DNA from: Caulobacter sp. FWC26
GTDB lineage: Bacteria; Pseudomonadota; Alphaproteobacteria; Caulobacterales; Caulobacteraceae
Assembly: GCF_002742645.2 (NCBI RefSeq)
Contig: NZ_CP033875.1
Span: 682,001-746,000 of the forward strand
DNA: 64,000 nucleotides
Direction: 5' to 3'
The notes beneath the pieces were generated by a model. The model was given only the letters and a program-made list of their open reading frames with translations. It was not told where the DNA came from and did no database searches. Within the stretch, counting starts at the first letter, position 1. Each line of letters starts with the position of its first letter. Of the stretch, positions 35,152 to 43,499 are shown in pieces. Both the position numbers and the translations under genes were made by a program.

Positions 35152-35583
35152 ATGGCTAAGAAGATCCTGGGCTACATCAAGCTCCAGGTGAAGGCTGGCT
35201 CGGCCACGCCTTCGCCCCCCATCGGCCCGGCTCTGGGTCAGCGCGGCGTCAACATCATGGGCTTCTGCAAGGAGTTCAACGCGCGCACCGAGAACGTCGA
35301 AAAGGGCACCCCCCTGCCGACCGTGATCACGGTCTATCAGGACAAGTCGTTCACCTTCATCACCAAGACGCCTCCGGCGACGCACTACCTGAAGCAGATC
35401 ACCGGTCTGAAGTCGGGCGCGAAGCTGACCGGTCGTGAGACCGTTGGCGAAGTGACGCGCACCCAGCTGCGCGAAATCGCCGAAAAGAAGATGAAGGACC
35501 TGAACGCCAACGATCTCGAGGCTGCGGCCAAGATCATCGAAGGCTCCGCCAAGGCCATGGGCCTGAAGATCGTGGAGGCCTAA
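35152..35583 (+). CDS. rplK: 50S ribosomal protein L11
   Basis: 143 residues, normal length. The N-terminal domain has [37 protein letters not shown] and the C-terminal domain binding the 23S GTPase centre has [17 protein letters not shown]11 forms the ribosomal stalk base with rRNA and is needed for factor binding and the stringent-response sensing of stalled ribosomes. It overlaps no gene and precedes rplA by 4 nt, the conserved L11-L1 order. NusG and SecE genes, often found just upstream, are not present in the window. Confidence 0.98.
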   Translation: MAKKILGYIKLQVKAGSATPSPPIGPALGQRGVNIMGFCKEFNARTENVEKGTPLPTVITVYQDKSFTFITKTPPATHYLKQITGLKSGAKLTGRETVGEVTRTQLREIAEKKMKDLNANDLEAAAKIIEGSAKAMGLKIVEA

Positions 35584-35587
35584 TCCA

Positions 35588-36277
35588 ATGGCTAAGCAAC
35601 CCAAGCGCATCAAGGCCTGGACCGGCGACCGCGACGCGGCTCACTCGGTCGAAGCCGCCATCGCCCTGGTCAAGGCCAACGCCAAGGCCAAGTTCGACGA
35701 GACCATCGAGATCTCGGTGAACCTGGGCGTTGACCCGCGTCACGCCGACCAACAGGTCCGTGGCGTCGTGAACCTGCCCTCGGGCACCGGCCGTGACGTC
35801 CGCGTCGCCGTCTTCGCCAAGGACGCCAAGGCGGCCGAAGCCACCGCGGCGGGCGCCGAACACGTCGGCGCCGAGGATCTGTACGAAAAGATCGCCGGCG
35901 GCTTCATGGACTTCGATCGCGTCATCGCGACCCCGGACATGATGGCCCTCGTCGGTCGCCTCGGTAAGGTGCTGGGCCCGCGCGGCCTGATGCCGAACCC
36001 GAAGGTCGGCACCGTGACCCCGAACGTCGGCCAGGCCGTCAAGGACGCCAAGGGCGGCGCCGTTGAGTTCCGCGTCGAAAAGGCCGGTATCGTTCACGCC
36101 GGCATCGGCAAGGCCTCGTTCACCGACGAAGCCCTGGCGATCAACGTCAAGGCCCTGATCGAAGCTCTGAACCGCTCCAAGCCCTCGGGCGCCAAGGGCG
36201 TGTTCATCAAGCGCGTCGGCCTGTCGTCGACGATGGGCCCGGGCTTCAAGGTCGACATCGCCTCGATCGGCGCCTGA
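35588..36277 (+). CDS. rplA: 50S ribosomal protein L1
   Basis: 229 residues, normal length. Conserved stretches include [53 protein letters not shown], and [11 protein letters not shown]1 forms the mobile stalk that helps move tRNA out of the E site and, in other bacteria, represses its own operon by binding the mRNA. A 12-bp hairpin follows at 36320. The rplJ-rplL genes that often come next are not here. Confidence 0.98.
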   Translation: MAKQPKRIKAWTGDRDAAHSVEAAIALVKANAKAKFDETIEISVNLGVDPRHADQQVRGVVNLPSGTGRDVRVAVFAKDAKAAEATAAGAEHVGAEDLYEKIAGGFMDFDRVIATPDMMALVGRLGKVLGPRGLMPNPKVGTVTPNVGQAVKDAKGGAVEFRVEKAGIVHAGIGKASFTDEALAINVKALIEALNRSKPSGAKGVFIKRVGLSSTMGPGFKVDIASIGA

Positions 36278-36319
36278 GACACCTAGGTTTTAGTAAGCGT
36301 ACCAGTAAAGCGTAGCGGC

Positions 36320-36347
36320 ACGGGCGCTGGAGCAATCCAGCGCCCGT
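36320..36347 (+). terminator. Terminator after rplA
   Basis: A perfect 12-bp stem ACGGGCGCTGGA, GCAA loop, complementary arm, then TCTGCGTTT. The T run is weak but the stem is strong and lies 42 nt after the rplA stop. Confidence 0.7.
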
Positions 36348-36401
36348 TCTGCGTTTGGGGGCTGGGCGTTGTTGTGGGGCCAGCTAGCCAATGTTATATT
36401 T

Positions 36402-36411
36402 CGTCTAGACG
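36402..36411. promoter_or_regulatory. Short palindrome upstream of vapBC
   Basis: CGTCTAGACG just before the GGAG ribosome site and 10 nt from the vapB start, next to an AT-rich GTTATATTT stretch. Possible autoregulatory operator, since VapBC complexes usually repress their own promoter. Confidence 0.4.
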
Positions 36412-36421
36412 GAGATGACGG

Positions 36422-36661
36422 ATGGCTTTCCACGTCAGAGACCCAGAGACCGACGCCCTTGTGCGCGAGTTGGCTGAAAAGACGAAGCTTGGCATTACCG
36501 AAGCGGTGAAGCTGGCCGCCGCTGAAGCCTTGCAGGCGCGGGATAAGGCTCGGGAAGAGAAGCTCGCCAAGATGCGGGCCATCTGCTCGGAAGTCGCCAG
36601 CTGGCCCCGAACGGGTCTGCCGGCCGACAAGGCGTTCTTCGACGACATGTACGAAGACTGA
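36422..36661 (+). CDS. vapB: VapB-type antitoxin
   Basis: 79 residues. The start MAFHVRDPETDALVRELAEKTKLGITEAVKLA is typical of the VapB/PSK transcription-factor antitoxin family, with a ribbon-helix-helix-like N-terminus for DNA binding. The C-terminal tail (WPRTGLPADKAFFDDMYED) is the part that usually blocks the toxin active site. It overlaps vapC in a TGATG stop-start arrangement, the standard coupling for such modules. Confidence 0.9.
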   Translation: MAFHVRDPETDALVRELAEKTKLGITEAVKLAAAEALQARDKAREEKLAKMRAICSEVASWPRTGLPADKAFFDDMYED

Positions 36662-37056
36662 TGTTCGTTGACGCGTCGGCCTGGACGGCCATGCTTCTCG
36701 AAGAGCCCGAGGCAGAAGCTTTCAGAGAGAAAATCGCTGATGCGGTCGAAGTCACCACCTCGGCGATCGCGAACTGGGAAACTGTTCGCGCCGTCGCGCG
36801 CCAAACGAACAGGAACATCCACGCCGTCGCACAGGAACTTCGTGCTCTCCAGCTCTATGCCGAGGCGCAGGTGCTCCTGATCGGACCCGCCGAACAAACC
36901 GCAGCCCTTGAGGCGCACGCGCGTTTCGGCAAGGGCGTGCATCCCGCGAGGTTGAATATGGGCGATTGTTTCGCTTACGCCTGCGCCACGCTTCGCAATA
37001 CGCCGCTCCTCTACAAGGGTGATGACTTTTCCCAAACCGACGTCATGGCCGCCTGA
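36661..37056 (+). CDS. vapC: VapC-type PIN-domain ribonuclease toxin
   Basis: 131 residues. The PIN acidic residues are visible: Asp4 in MFVDASAW, Glu in IANWETVRA near residue 41, Asp in NMGDCFAYA near residue 101, and Asp near 120 in YKGDDF. VapC toxins cleave specific RNAs, often tRNA or rRNA, with Mg2+; the target here is unknown. The ATG overlaps the vapB stop. Its stop is 1 nt before the GTG of the flavoprotein gene, so that gene may be read from the same transcript. Confidence 0.92.
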   Translation: MFVDASAWTAMLLEEPEAEAFREKIADAVEVTTSAIANWETVRAVARQTNRNIHAVAQELRALQLYAEAQVLLIGPAEQTAALEAHARFGKGVHPARLNMGDCFAYACATLRNTPLLYKGDDFSQTDVMAA

Positions 37057-37057
37057 C

Positions 37058-38269
37058 GTGACCGACGAGCGCATCCTCGACATCGCCGTGATCGGCGGCG
37101 GGCCCGCAGGACTGATGGCGGCCGAGACGATCGCCAAGGCCGGGCGGTCAGTGGCCGTGTTCGAGAAGATGCCGACCTTCGGGCGCAAGTTCCTGATGGC
37201 CGGGCGAGGCGGGCTGAACCTGACCCACAGCGAGGACTTCGAGCGCTTCGCCGCGCGCTATGGCGAGCGATCTGCGTTGCTGCGGCCGATGCTGGACGCC
37301 TTCACGCCTCAAAACCTCATCGCCTGGGCCGAGGGACTAGGACAGGAGACCTTCGTCGGGGCCAGCGGCCGGGTGTTTCCACAGGCGATGAAGGCCTCGC
37401 CCCTGCTGCGCGCCTGGCTCTCGCGCCTGGAAGCTCTGGGCGTGTCGCTGCGTCCGCGCTCGACCTGGAAGGGCTGGGACGCCATGGGGGCCTTGCTGAT
37501 TGAGGGGGCGGACGGCCGTCATTCGGTACGCGCGCGCCTGACCATCCTGGCGCTGGGCGGCGCCAGCTGGCCCAAGCTCGGTTCCGACGCTACCTGGGCG
37601 CCGCTGCTGCGGGTGGGCGGCTCGGAGATCGCACCCTTCCGGCCGGCGAACTGCGGCTTCGATGTGGCCTGGAGCGAGGTCTTCCGTGACCGTTTTGCGG
37701 GCGAGCCGCTGAAGAACGTGGCTTTGAGGCTGGGCGAAGCCCGCGCGCGGGGCGACGCGATCATCGCACGCTATGGCCTGGAAGGCGGCGCGATCTACGC
37801 CTTGGGCGGGGTGGCGCGCGACGCGGCTCTGGCGGGCGGTGCGATCCTGACCATCGACCTGCGGCCCGACATTCCCGCCGAAACGCTGGAACGCCGCCTC
37901 CACGCTCCGCGCGGCGGCCAGAGCTTGGCCAACTTCCTGCGCAAGACCGTCAAGCTGTCGCCGGTCGAGGTCAATCTGCTACGCGAGGCCCATGGCCTTC
38001 ATCTCCCCCTGGAACCGGCCGCCCTGGCCGCCGCGATCAAGGCCGCGCCGCTACGCCTGACAGGGGTCCAGCCGCTGGACCGGGCCATCTCCTCGGCCGG
38101 CGGCGTTCGCTTCGAGAGCCTGGACGGCCTTACACTAAAGGGGCGTCCCGACGTGTTGCTGGCCGGAGAGATGCTGGACTGGGAAGCGCCGACCGGCGGC
38201 TATCTGCTGCAGGCCTGTTTCGCGACCGGCGCCGCAGCCGGCCGGGCGGCGCTGGAGCGATTGGGCTAG
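37058..38269 (+). CDS. FAD-dependent oxidoreductase of the HI0933/YhiN family
   Basis: 403 residues. The FAD motif is IAVIGGGPAGLMAAETIAKAG, followed by the family-specific KFLMAGRGGLNLTHS and, near the C-terminus, TGGYLLQACFATGAAAG. The middle region has LGGASWPKLGSDATW. These flavoproteins are widespread, and their substrate is poorly defined. GTG at 37058 is preferred because the upstream ATG at 37019 lies inside vapC. The C-terminal 'ISSAGGV' stretch is also typical. Neighbour context gives no clear role. Confidence 0.88.
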   Translation: MTDERILDIAVIGGGPAGLMAAETIAKAGRSVAVFEKMPTFGRKFLMAGRGGLNLTHSEDFERFAARYGERSALLRPMLDAFTPQNLIAWAEGLGQETFVGASGRVFPQAMKASPLLRAWLSRLEALGVSLRPRSTWKGWDAMGALLIEGADGRHSVRARLTILALGGASWPKLGSDATWAPLLRVGGSEIAPFRPANCGFDVAWSEVFRDRFAGEPLKNVALRLGEARARGDAIIARYGLEGGAIYALGGVARDAALAGGAILTIDLRPDIPAETLERRLHAPRGGQSLANFLRKTVKLSPVEVNLLREAHGLHLPLEPAALAAAIKAAPLRLTGVQPLDRAISSAGGVRFESLDGLTLKGRPDVLLAGEMLDWEAPTGGYLLQACFATGAAAGRAALERLG

Positions 38270-38362
38270 AGCTGATCTCGCGCCAAGGCTCCGCAACTAA
38301 AGTTTTTACGCAACACACAATGAGAAGCGTCACGCTGCGTCGCCCGACGGCCGCTCAAGCCA

Positions 38363-38389
38363 TTGTCCGGACGCTTTCGCCCCTATAAG
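38363..38389 (+). promoter_or_regulatory. Possible promoter of the polysaccharide operon
   Basis: TTGTCC at 38363 and TATAAG at 38384 with a 15-nt spacer, about 45 nt upstream of the permease start. The match is modest and the spacing short. Confidence 0.3.
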
Positions 38390-38433
38390 CAAGCGCCTTG
38401 CTGACCGCCGTGAGGCGCTAAGGAAGGTTACGG

Positions 38434-39225
38434 ATGCCGAGTCCCCTGATGGCGGCCCTGAAGGATGTCGCAGACGGAATCCGTCTCGCGCCCTTGTGGT
38501 GGCGGCTGGGCCTGGACCAGACGGCGTCACGCTTCCAGCGCTCGGTGCTGGGGCCTTTCTGGATGGCCTGCAACCTCCTGGTCATCGCCTTCGCCCTGGC
38601 CTTCGTCGTCAGCGCCCTGATGGGCGTGGACATGATGAAAAGTTACCCGCAGGTGATGGCGGGCCTTCTGGCCTGGTCGCTGGTGGGCACCACCATCGCC
38701 GAGGCCCAGGCGATCTTTTTGATGAACGCGGGGCTGATGCAGAGCCAACGCCTGCCACTCAGCTTCTATGTCTTCCTGCACGCCCAGAAATCGGCGACCA
38801 ACTTCCTGTTCCAGGCGATCGCCTTCTGGGCGACGATGTTGGTGCTGCAGCGGTTTTCGATCCCTCACTGGACGTTGATCCCGGCGCTGGCGCTGATCAT
38901 GCTGATCGTCTGCTTTCAGGGCTTCATCATCGCCATCCCGTCCACCCGCTTCCGCGATGTGGCCTACATGATGAGCTATGTCGTCCAGCTGCTGTTCTAC
39001 GTGACGCCGGTGTTCTGGATGACCGCGAACGTCAGCGAAAAGCACCGTTGGGTGGTCGAGCTGAACCCCTTCACCCACCAGGTCGAGCTGCTGCGCGCGC
39101 CGCTGACCGGCCATGCGCCGGAGGCCATCCACTGGTGGTGGACACTCGGAACCCTGGGCGTGCTCGTCGTCGTCGCCATCACGCTGCTGGCGATGTTCCG
39201 CAAGCGCGTGGTCTTCTGGCTGTAG
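38434..39225 (+). CDS. ABC-2 type polysaccharide export permease (Wzm/KpsM-like)
   Basis: 263 residues with about six membrane helices (FWMACNLLVIAFALAFVVSALM; LLAWSLVGTTIAEA; FLFQAIAFWATMLVL; ALALIMLIVCFQGFIIAI; VVQLLFYVTPVFWM; LGVLVVVAITLLAMF) and the LNPFTHQVELLRAP segment typical of O-antigen/capsule exporters. It pairs with the ATPase 9 nt downstream. The complex exports a lipid-linked or other complete glycan chain across the inner membrane. An AAGGAAGG box precedes the start. It is the first gene of a five-gene unit. Confidence 0.92.
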   Translation: MPSPLMAALKDVADGIRLAPLWWRLGLDQTASRFQRSVLGPFWMACNLLVIAFALAFVVSALMGVDMMKSYPQVMAGLLAWSLVGTTIAEAQAIFLMNAGLMQSQRLPLSFYVFLHAQKSATNFLFQAIAFWATMLVLQRFSIPHWTLIPALALIMLIVCFQGFIIAIPSTRFRDVAYMMSYVVQLLFYVTPVFWMTANVSEKHRWVVELNPFTHQVELLRAPLTGHAPEAIHWWWTLGTLGVLVVVAITLLAMFRKRVVFWL

Positions 39226-39234
39226 GAGACGACG

Positions 39235-39987
39235 ATGACGCACCAGATCAAGCTGACCAACGTCGATCTCGACTACTTCGTCTACAGCCTGCGTTCGCAG
39301 TCGCTGCGGAGCGCCGTGTTCAACCTCGCGGTGGGCGGACGGATGTACAAGGCGGCGGGCGATGTCGCGGCGGTCAAGGCGCTGCACGACATCAATCTCG
39401 AGATCAACGAAGGCGACCGCATCGCCCTCGTCGGCCACAACGGGTCGGGCAAGACGACCTTGTTGAAGGTGATCGCCGGCATCTATTCGCCGACGCGGGG
39501 CGAGCTGTCGATCGACGGTGATATCACCTCGATGATCGCCATCAACGCCGGCCTCGACATGGAGGCGACGGGTCTTCGCAACATTCACAAGCTGGGCCTG
39601 ATGCGCCGGCTTTCGCGCAAGGTGATCGACAGCCGCGTCGACGCGATCGCTGAGTTCTCCGGCCTGGGCGACTTTCTGCACCTGCCGGTGCGCACCTATT
39701 CGGCCGGTATGCTAGCGCGCCTGATGTTCACGGTGGCGACCGAGTTCGAGGCCGACATCCTGGTGCTGGACGAGTGGCTCAGCGCAGGCGACGCCGCCTT
39801 CGTGCAGAAGGCCGCCCAGCGCATGCACCGGATGGTCGAGGACGCCAAGATCATGGTGATGGCCACCCACGACCACGACCTGGTCCAGCGCGTCTGCAAT
39901 CGCGTCTGCGAACTGCAGGGCGGGAAGATCGCTTTCCTGGGTTCGACCGAGGCGTGGCTGGCCTACCGCGAAACCCAGGCCGCATGA
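39235..39987 (+). CDS. ABC transporter ATPase for polysaccharide export (Wzt/KpsT-like)
   Basis: 250 residues. It has Walker A GHNGSGKTT near residue 63, the signature YSAGMLARLMFTVA in place of LSGGQ, Walker B ILVLDEWLSAGD, and a switch His in MATHDHD. The chain lacks the C-terminal carbohydrate-binding domain of Wzt proteins that recognise a capped O-antigen, so it resembles KpsT or short Wzt forms. Its stop overlaps the next gene's start (ATGA at 39984). Confidence 0.92.
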   Translation: MTHQIKLTNVDLDYFVYSLRSQSLRSAVFNLAVGGRMYKAAGDVAAVKALHDINLEINEGDRIALVGHNGSGKTTLLKVIAGIYSPTRGELSIDGDITSMIAINAGLDMEATGLRNIHKLGLMRRLSRKVIDSRVDAIAEFSGLGDFLHLPVRTYSAGMLARLMFTVATEFEADILVLDEWLSAGDAAFVQKAAQRMHRMVEDAKIMVMATHDHDLVQRVCNRVCELQGGKIAFLGSTEAWLAYRETQAA

Positions 39988-42437
39988 GCCGCCTGCCGCC
40001 CGGCCTGAAGACCGGCCGCGACGTGTCGGTCGCCGGCGTCGACGCGACCGGGCGCACGGTGCTGGCGGCGCGCGACGGTGATCCGCAGATGCTCTGGACG
40101 CCTACCCGTGAGGAGCGCAAGGCGCTGCGGTCGGCCAAGGCGGTGCGGATCGACGTCAAGCTTGAGGCGGTCGAGGGCAAGCTGGTCGGCCCCGCGCTTT
40201 ACGCCGACTGGGGCGATGGCTTTTCGGAGGATTCCTACGCCCGCCTGAAGGCCGGTCCCGACGGTTGGTTCGCCTCGTTGCCTGCCCGCAGCTTCCAGCT
40301 GAACGGCGTGCGGCTGGATCCGTCCGAAGGCGCCTGCGCCTTCACGGTCGATGCCTTCAAGGTCACGCGCATCGGCGACCTTGGCAAGGATCCGCGCGGC
40401 CTGCGGGGCGCAGCGATCCAGGCGCTGAAGCCGATGCTGGGCCCTCTGCGCGGCCCCGCCGGCGCAGCCTGGCGTTGGGGCCGGGCGCTGCTGGCCAAGG
40501 GACGCGTGGCGCGTCCGGCGGCCGATGGCGGCGCGGTCGGCGCGACCTACGCTCACGCGATCGCGGTCTCCCGCAACCTGCGCAGCCCGCACTACGCCGC
40601 GCCGATCGCCGCCCCGATCACCCTGCCGGCCGACGCGCCCAAGGTCGTGGCCTTCTACCTGCCGCAGTTTCATCCGTTTCCGGAGAATGACACATGGTGG
40701 GGCAAAGGCTTCACCGAGTGGACTAACGTCTCCAAGGCCCAGCCGCAGTTCCTGGGTCATTACCAGCCGCGCCTGCCAGCGGATCTGGGCTTCTATGACC
40801 TGCGCCAGCGCGAGGTGCTGGCCCAGCAGGTGGACCTGGCCAAGGGCGCGGGTCTCCACGCCTTCTGCTTCCACTACTACTGGTTCGCCGGAAAGCGCCT
40901 GCTGGAGCGGCCGCTGGACCTGTTCCTGAACGATCCGAGCCTGGACCTGCCGTTCGCCCTCTGCTGGGCCAACGAGAACTGGACCCGCCGCTGGGACGGC
41001 GATGAGAGCGACATCCTGATGGGCCAGGAACACTCGCCTGAGGATGATCGCGCGGTGTTCGAGGACTTGGCCCGCTACATGCGCGACCCGCGCTATCTGC
41101 AGGTGGGCGGAAAACCGCTCCTGGTGCTCTACCGCCCCGAGATCCTGCCTGACGCCAAGGCGACGACTGAACGCTGGCGTGGGCAGGCGCGGGCCATGGG
41201 CCTGGGCGAGCTGCATCTTCTGTGCACCACCGCCTTCGGCTTCCAGGACTATGCCGGCCACGGCTTCGACGGCATCGTCGACTTCCCGCCCCACGCGATT
41301 GTCGAAGGCGAGATCACCAACCGGGTTACGCCGCTGCACGCCGGCTTTACCGGCAAGGTCTATGACTATCCGGCCGTCGCCCGCCACAAGCTGGACGAGC
41401 TGGTGCAGGTTCCGGCCGCCTTCGTGCCCGGCGTCATGCCCGGCTGGGACAACCAGGCCCGCAAGCCGTGGGCCGGGGTCGCCTTCCACAACGCTGACCC
41501 CGAAAGCTACTTCGGCTGGCTGTCGGGCGCGCTGAAGCACGCCGAAGCCAGGCATCCCAAGGGCGAGGCGATGGTATTCGTCAACGCCTGGAACGAGTGG
41601 GGGGAGGGCGCCTATCTCGAGCCCGATCGCTGGTTCGGCCACGGCTATCTGCACGCCACCCGCACGGCGCTCAGCGCCTGGCTGCCGCGCCTGACCGACG
41701 CCCACCCGCTGGTCGCCGAAGCGCAGGGGCAGTTCGTAAAGCGCGCCGATGCGGTGACCTTGCTGCACCTATTCTATCCGGAGCTGATCGGCTGGTTCGC
41801 CGAGCGCCTTTCGGCCACGGCGGACGTCCTTGATCTGATGATCACCGTACCGGAGACTTGGAGCGAGGCGGATCTGGCCCGCGCCCGAGCCGCATTCCCG
41901 GCCGCCCATCTGGCGATCGCCGAGAACCGGGGCCGCGACATCCGCCCGTTCGTTGAGACCCTGCGCCGCGCCCGGGCGATCGACTACTCGGTGTTCTGCA
42001 AGCTGCACTCCAAGCGCTCGCCACACCAGGCCAAGGGCGACCAGTGGCGGGCCAAGCTGGTCGAGGGCCTGCTGGGCGGCGAGGCGGCGGCCCTGGCCCT
42101 GCGCGCCTTCGCTCGAGACCCGAAGCTGGGCCTGCTGGCCGCCGCCAGCGCCCGCATGCGCATCGGCGATCCCGACGTGATGGACAACAACCGCGCCGAG
42201 GCCGACCGGCTGTCGGCGCGGATGGGCCTGAAGCCGCGTCCGGAGACGCCGTTCGCCGCCGGCTCGATGTTCTGGGGGCGGACCGAAGCCTTTGCCCCGC
42301 TGACGGACCTGTCGGACGCCGAGATCGCCTTCGGGCCGGAGCTCGGGCGCGTCGATGGGACCACCGCCCATGCGATCGAACGCCTGACGGCGGCCATCGT
42401 CGAGCGCGCCGGCTATCGCGCGAGCTTCGAGCTGTGA
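39984..42437 (+). CDS. Two-domain glycan biosynthesis protein (WbsX-like plus RgpF-like)
   Basis: 817 residues. After an N-terminal region of about 200 residues of unknown fold, a WbsX-type domain occupies about residues 210-560 (VVAFYLPQFHPFPENDTWWGKGFTEWTNV; FHYYWFAGKRLLERP; ANENWTRRWDG; NAWNEWGEGAYLEPD). A C-terminal RgpF/rhamnan-synthesis-like region (LLHLFYPELIGWFAERL; AENRGRDIRPFVE; KLHSKRSPH) follows. Both domain types act in O-antigen or cell-wall polysaccharide synthesis, with WbsX related to glycosyl hydrolase-like folds. The start overlaps the ATPase stop. It probably builds or trims the glycan exported by the adjacent ABC transporter. Confidence 0.85.
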   Translation: MSRLPPGLKTGRDVSVAGVDATGRTVLAARDGDPQMLWTPTREERKALRSAKAVRIDVKLEAVEGKLVGPALYADWGDGFSEDSYARLKAGPDGWFASLPARSFQLNGVRLDPSEGACAFTVDAFKVTRIGDLGKDPRGLRGAAIQALKPMLGPLRGPAGAAWRWGRALLAKGRVARPAADGGAVGATYAHAIAVSRNLRSPHYAAPIAAPITLPADAPKVVAFYLPQFHPFPENDTWWGKGFTEWTNVSKAQPQFLGHYQPRLPADLGFYDLRQREVLAQQVDLAKGAGLHAFCFHYYWFAGKRLLERPLDLFLNDPSLDLPFALCWANENWTRRWDGDESDILMGQEHSPEDDRAVFEDLARYMRDPRYLQVGGKPLLVLYRPEILPDAKATTERWRGQARAMGLGELHLLCTTAFGFQDYAGHGFDGIVDFPPHAIVEGEITNRVTPLHAGFTGKVYDYPAVARHKLDELVQVPAAFVPGVMPGWDNQARKPWAGVAFHNADPESYFGWLSGALKHAEARHPKGEAMVFVNAWNEWGEGAYLEPDRWFGHGYLHATRTALSAWLPRLTDAHPLVAEAQGQFVKRADAVTLLHLFYPELIGWFAERLSATADVLDLMITVPETWSEADLARARAAFPAAHLAIAENRGRDIRPFVETLRRARAIDYSVFCKLHSKRSPHQAKGDQWRAKLVEGLLGGEAAALALRAFARDPKLGLLAAASARMRIGDPDVMDNNRAEADRLSARMGLKPRPETPFAAGSMFWGRTEAFAPLTDLSDAEIAFGPELGRVDGTTAHAIERLTAAIVERAGYRASFEL

Positions 42438-43489
42438 GCCGACTGGCCCGCCTCGCCCGCCGGGTCGGTCGCAAGCTGAAGGCCCTGGCGCCGACGCCGA
42501 GACCGCCGGAGCCGCCATCTCTGCCTCTTGTTCTGGATGGCAGGGTCCCATTGGCGGGCTATCCCACGGTGCGAGACGTCTGGTGCGCCCCCGCGTTCGG
42601 CGTGGTTGTGGATCGTCAGGGGCATGTTCTCGGCGGCGCTGCGGACGAGGCGTTGCGGGTCAGTCCGGATCTGGCGGCGCTGCCGGGCGTACGCGTGCAT
42701 CAGGGCCAAAGTCGCCTGATCCTGCCGGACGCCGCTCTGCGGCTGCCTAAAGCGGCGGTGATCGCTGGATGGGGCGGATTGCGTAACTATGCCGGCTTTC
42801 TACTCGACACCCTGCCGGCGTTTCTGGCCGCTGACCAAGCCGGCGTACTGGCCGGGCATCCCCCGGTCCTGCCGCCCCTGACGCCCTGGCAAGCCGAGCT
42901 GCTGACCCTGACGGGGATCGCCGCGCCGCAGACGCTCGACGCGCCGTGGACCGAGCTGGACGAGGCGGTGCTTACGCCAGCGCTTGGGCCCGTCGTCGCA
43001 CACCCGATGCTGGCCGAGGTTCGCGGGCGCGTGCTGACCGGGCTCGGCGGGGCAAACGGCGCCGGCCGAAAATTGTATATCAGCCGGTCGGACCTGTACG
43101 ACGCGGTCATGGTCGACGAGGCTGGGGTCGAGATCGAACTGGCGGCGCTGGGTTACACGATCGTCCGTCCCGAGACATCCTCGGCTCGCGAGCTGATCCA
43201 GTTGTTCGCCGAGGCGGACCTCATCGTCGCCGCCACGGGAACGGCGCTGGCCAATCTTCTGTTCTGCCCGCCAGGCGCCGAAGTGGTCGAAATGCGGCCG
43301 CCGGGCTCTACGAGCGTCTGGGTCCAGAACCTGGCGACCGGCTTGGGGTTGAAGTGGCGAGGTTTCGACGCCGAGGGCGTTCGCGAGATGCTGGAGACGC
43401 CCCTGGACGCCGCCTTGCGCCCCGCCTCCGCCTTCGCCTGGCGCGCCGACGTGGTGGCGCTGCTGGCGTTCCTGGCGCAGCGGGCCTAA
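42434..43489 (+). CDS. GT61-like glycosyltransferase (DUF563)
   Basis: 351 residues. The GTG overlaps the upstream stop (GTGA). The pattern fits DUF563/GT61 proteins: GWGGLRNYAGFLLDTLPAF in the middle, KLYISRSD near residue 215, and a C-terminal ADLIVAATGTALANLLFCPPGAEVVEM, equivalent to the family's GAGLANLLF acceptor loop. It probably transfers a sugar in the same surface glycan. The next gene is a second, diverged member of the family. Confidence 0.82.
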   Translation: MSRLARLARRVGRKLKALAPTPRPPEPPSLPLVLDGRVPLAGYPTVRDVWCAPAFGVVVDRQGHVLGGAADEALRVSPDLAALPGVRVHQGQSRLILPDAALRLPKAAVIAGWGGLRNYAGFLLDTLPAFLAADQAGVLAGHPPVLPPLTPWQAELLTLTGIAAPQTLDAPWTELDEAVLTPALGPVVAHPMLAEVRGRVLTGLGGANGAGRKLYISRSDLYDAVMVDEAGVEIELAALGYTIVRPETSSARELIQLFAEADLIVAATGTALANLLFCPPGAEVVEMRPPGSTSVWVQNLATGLGLKWRGFDAEGVREMLETPLDAALRPASAFAWRADVVALLAFLAQRA

Positions 43490-43499
43490 GGACCGGGCC

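Noticed and set aside
39963..41768. 601-codon minus-strand frame opposite the glycan biosynthesis gene
   Set aside because: Shadow of the WbsX-like coding sequence; no recognisable motif.
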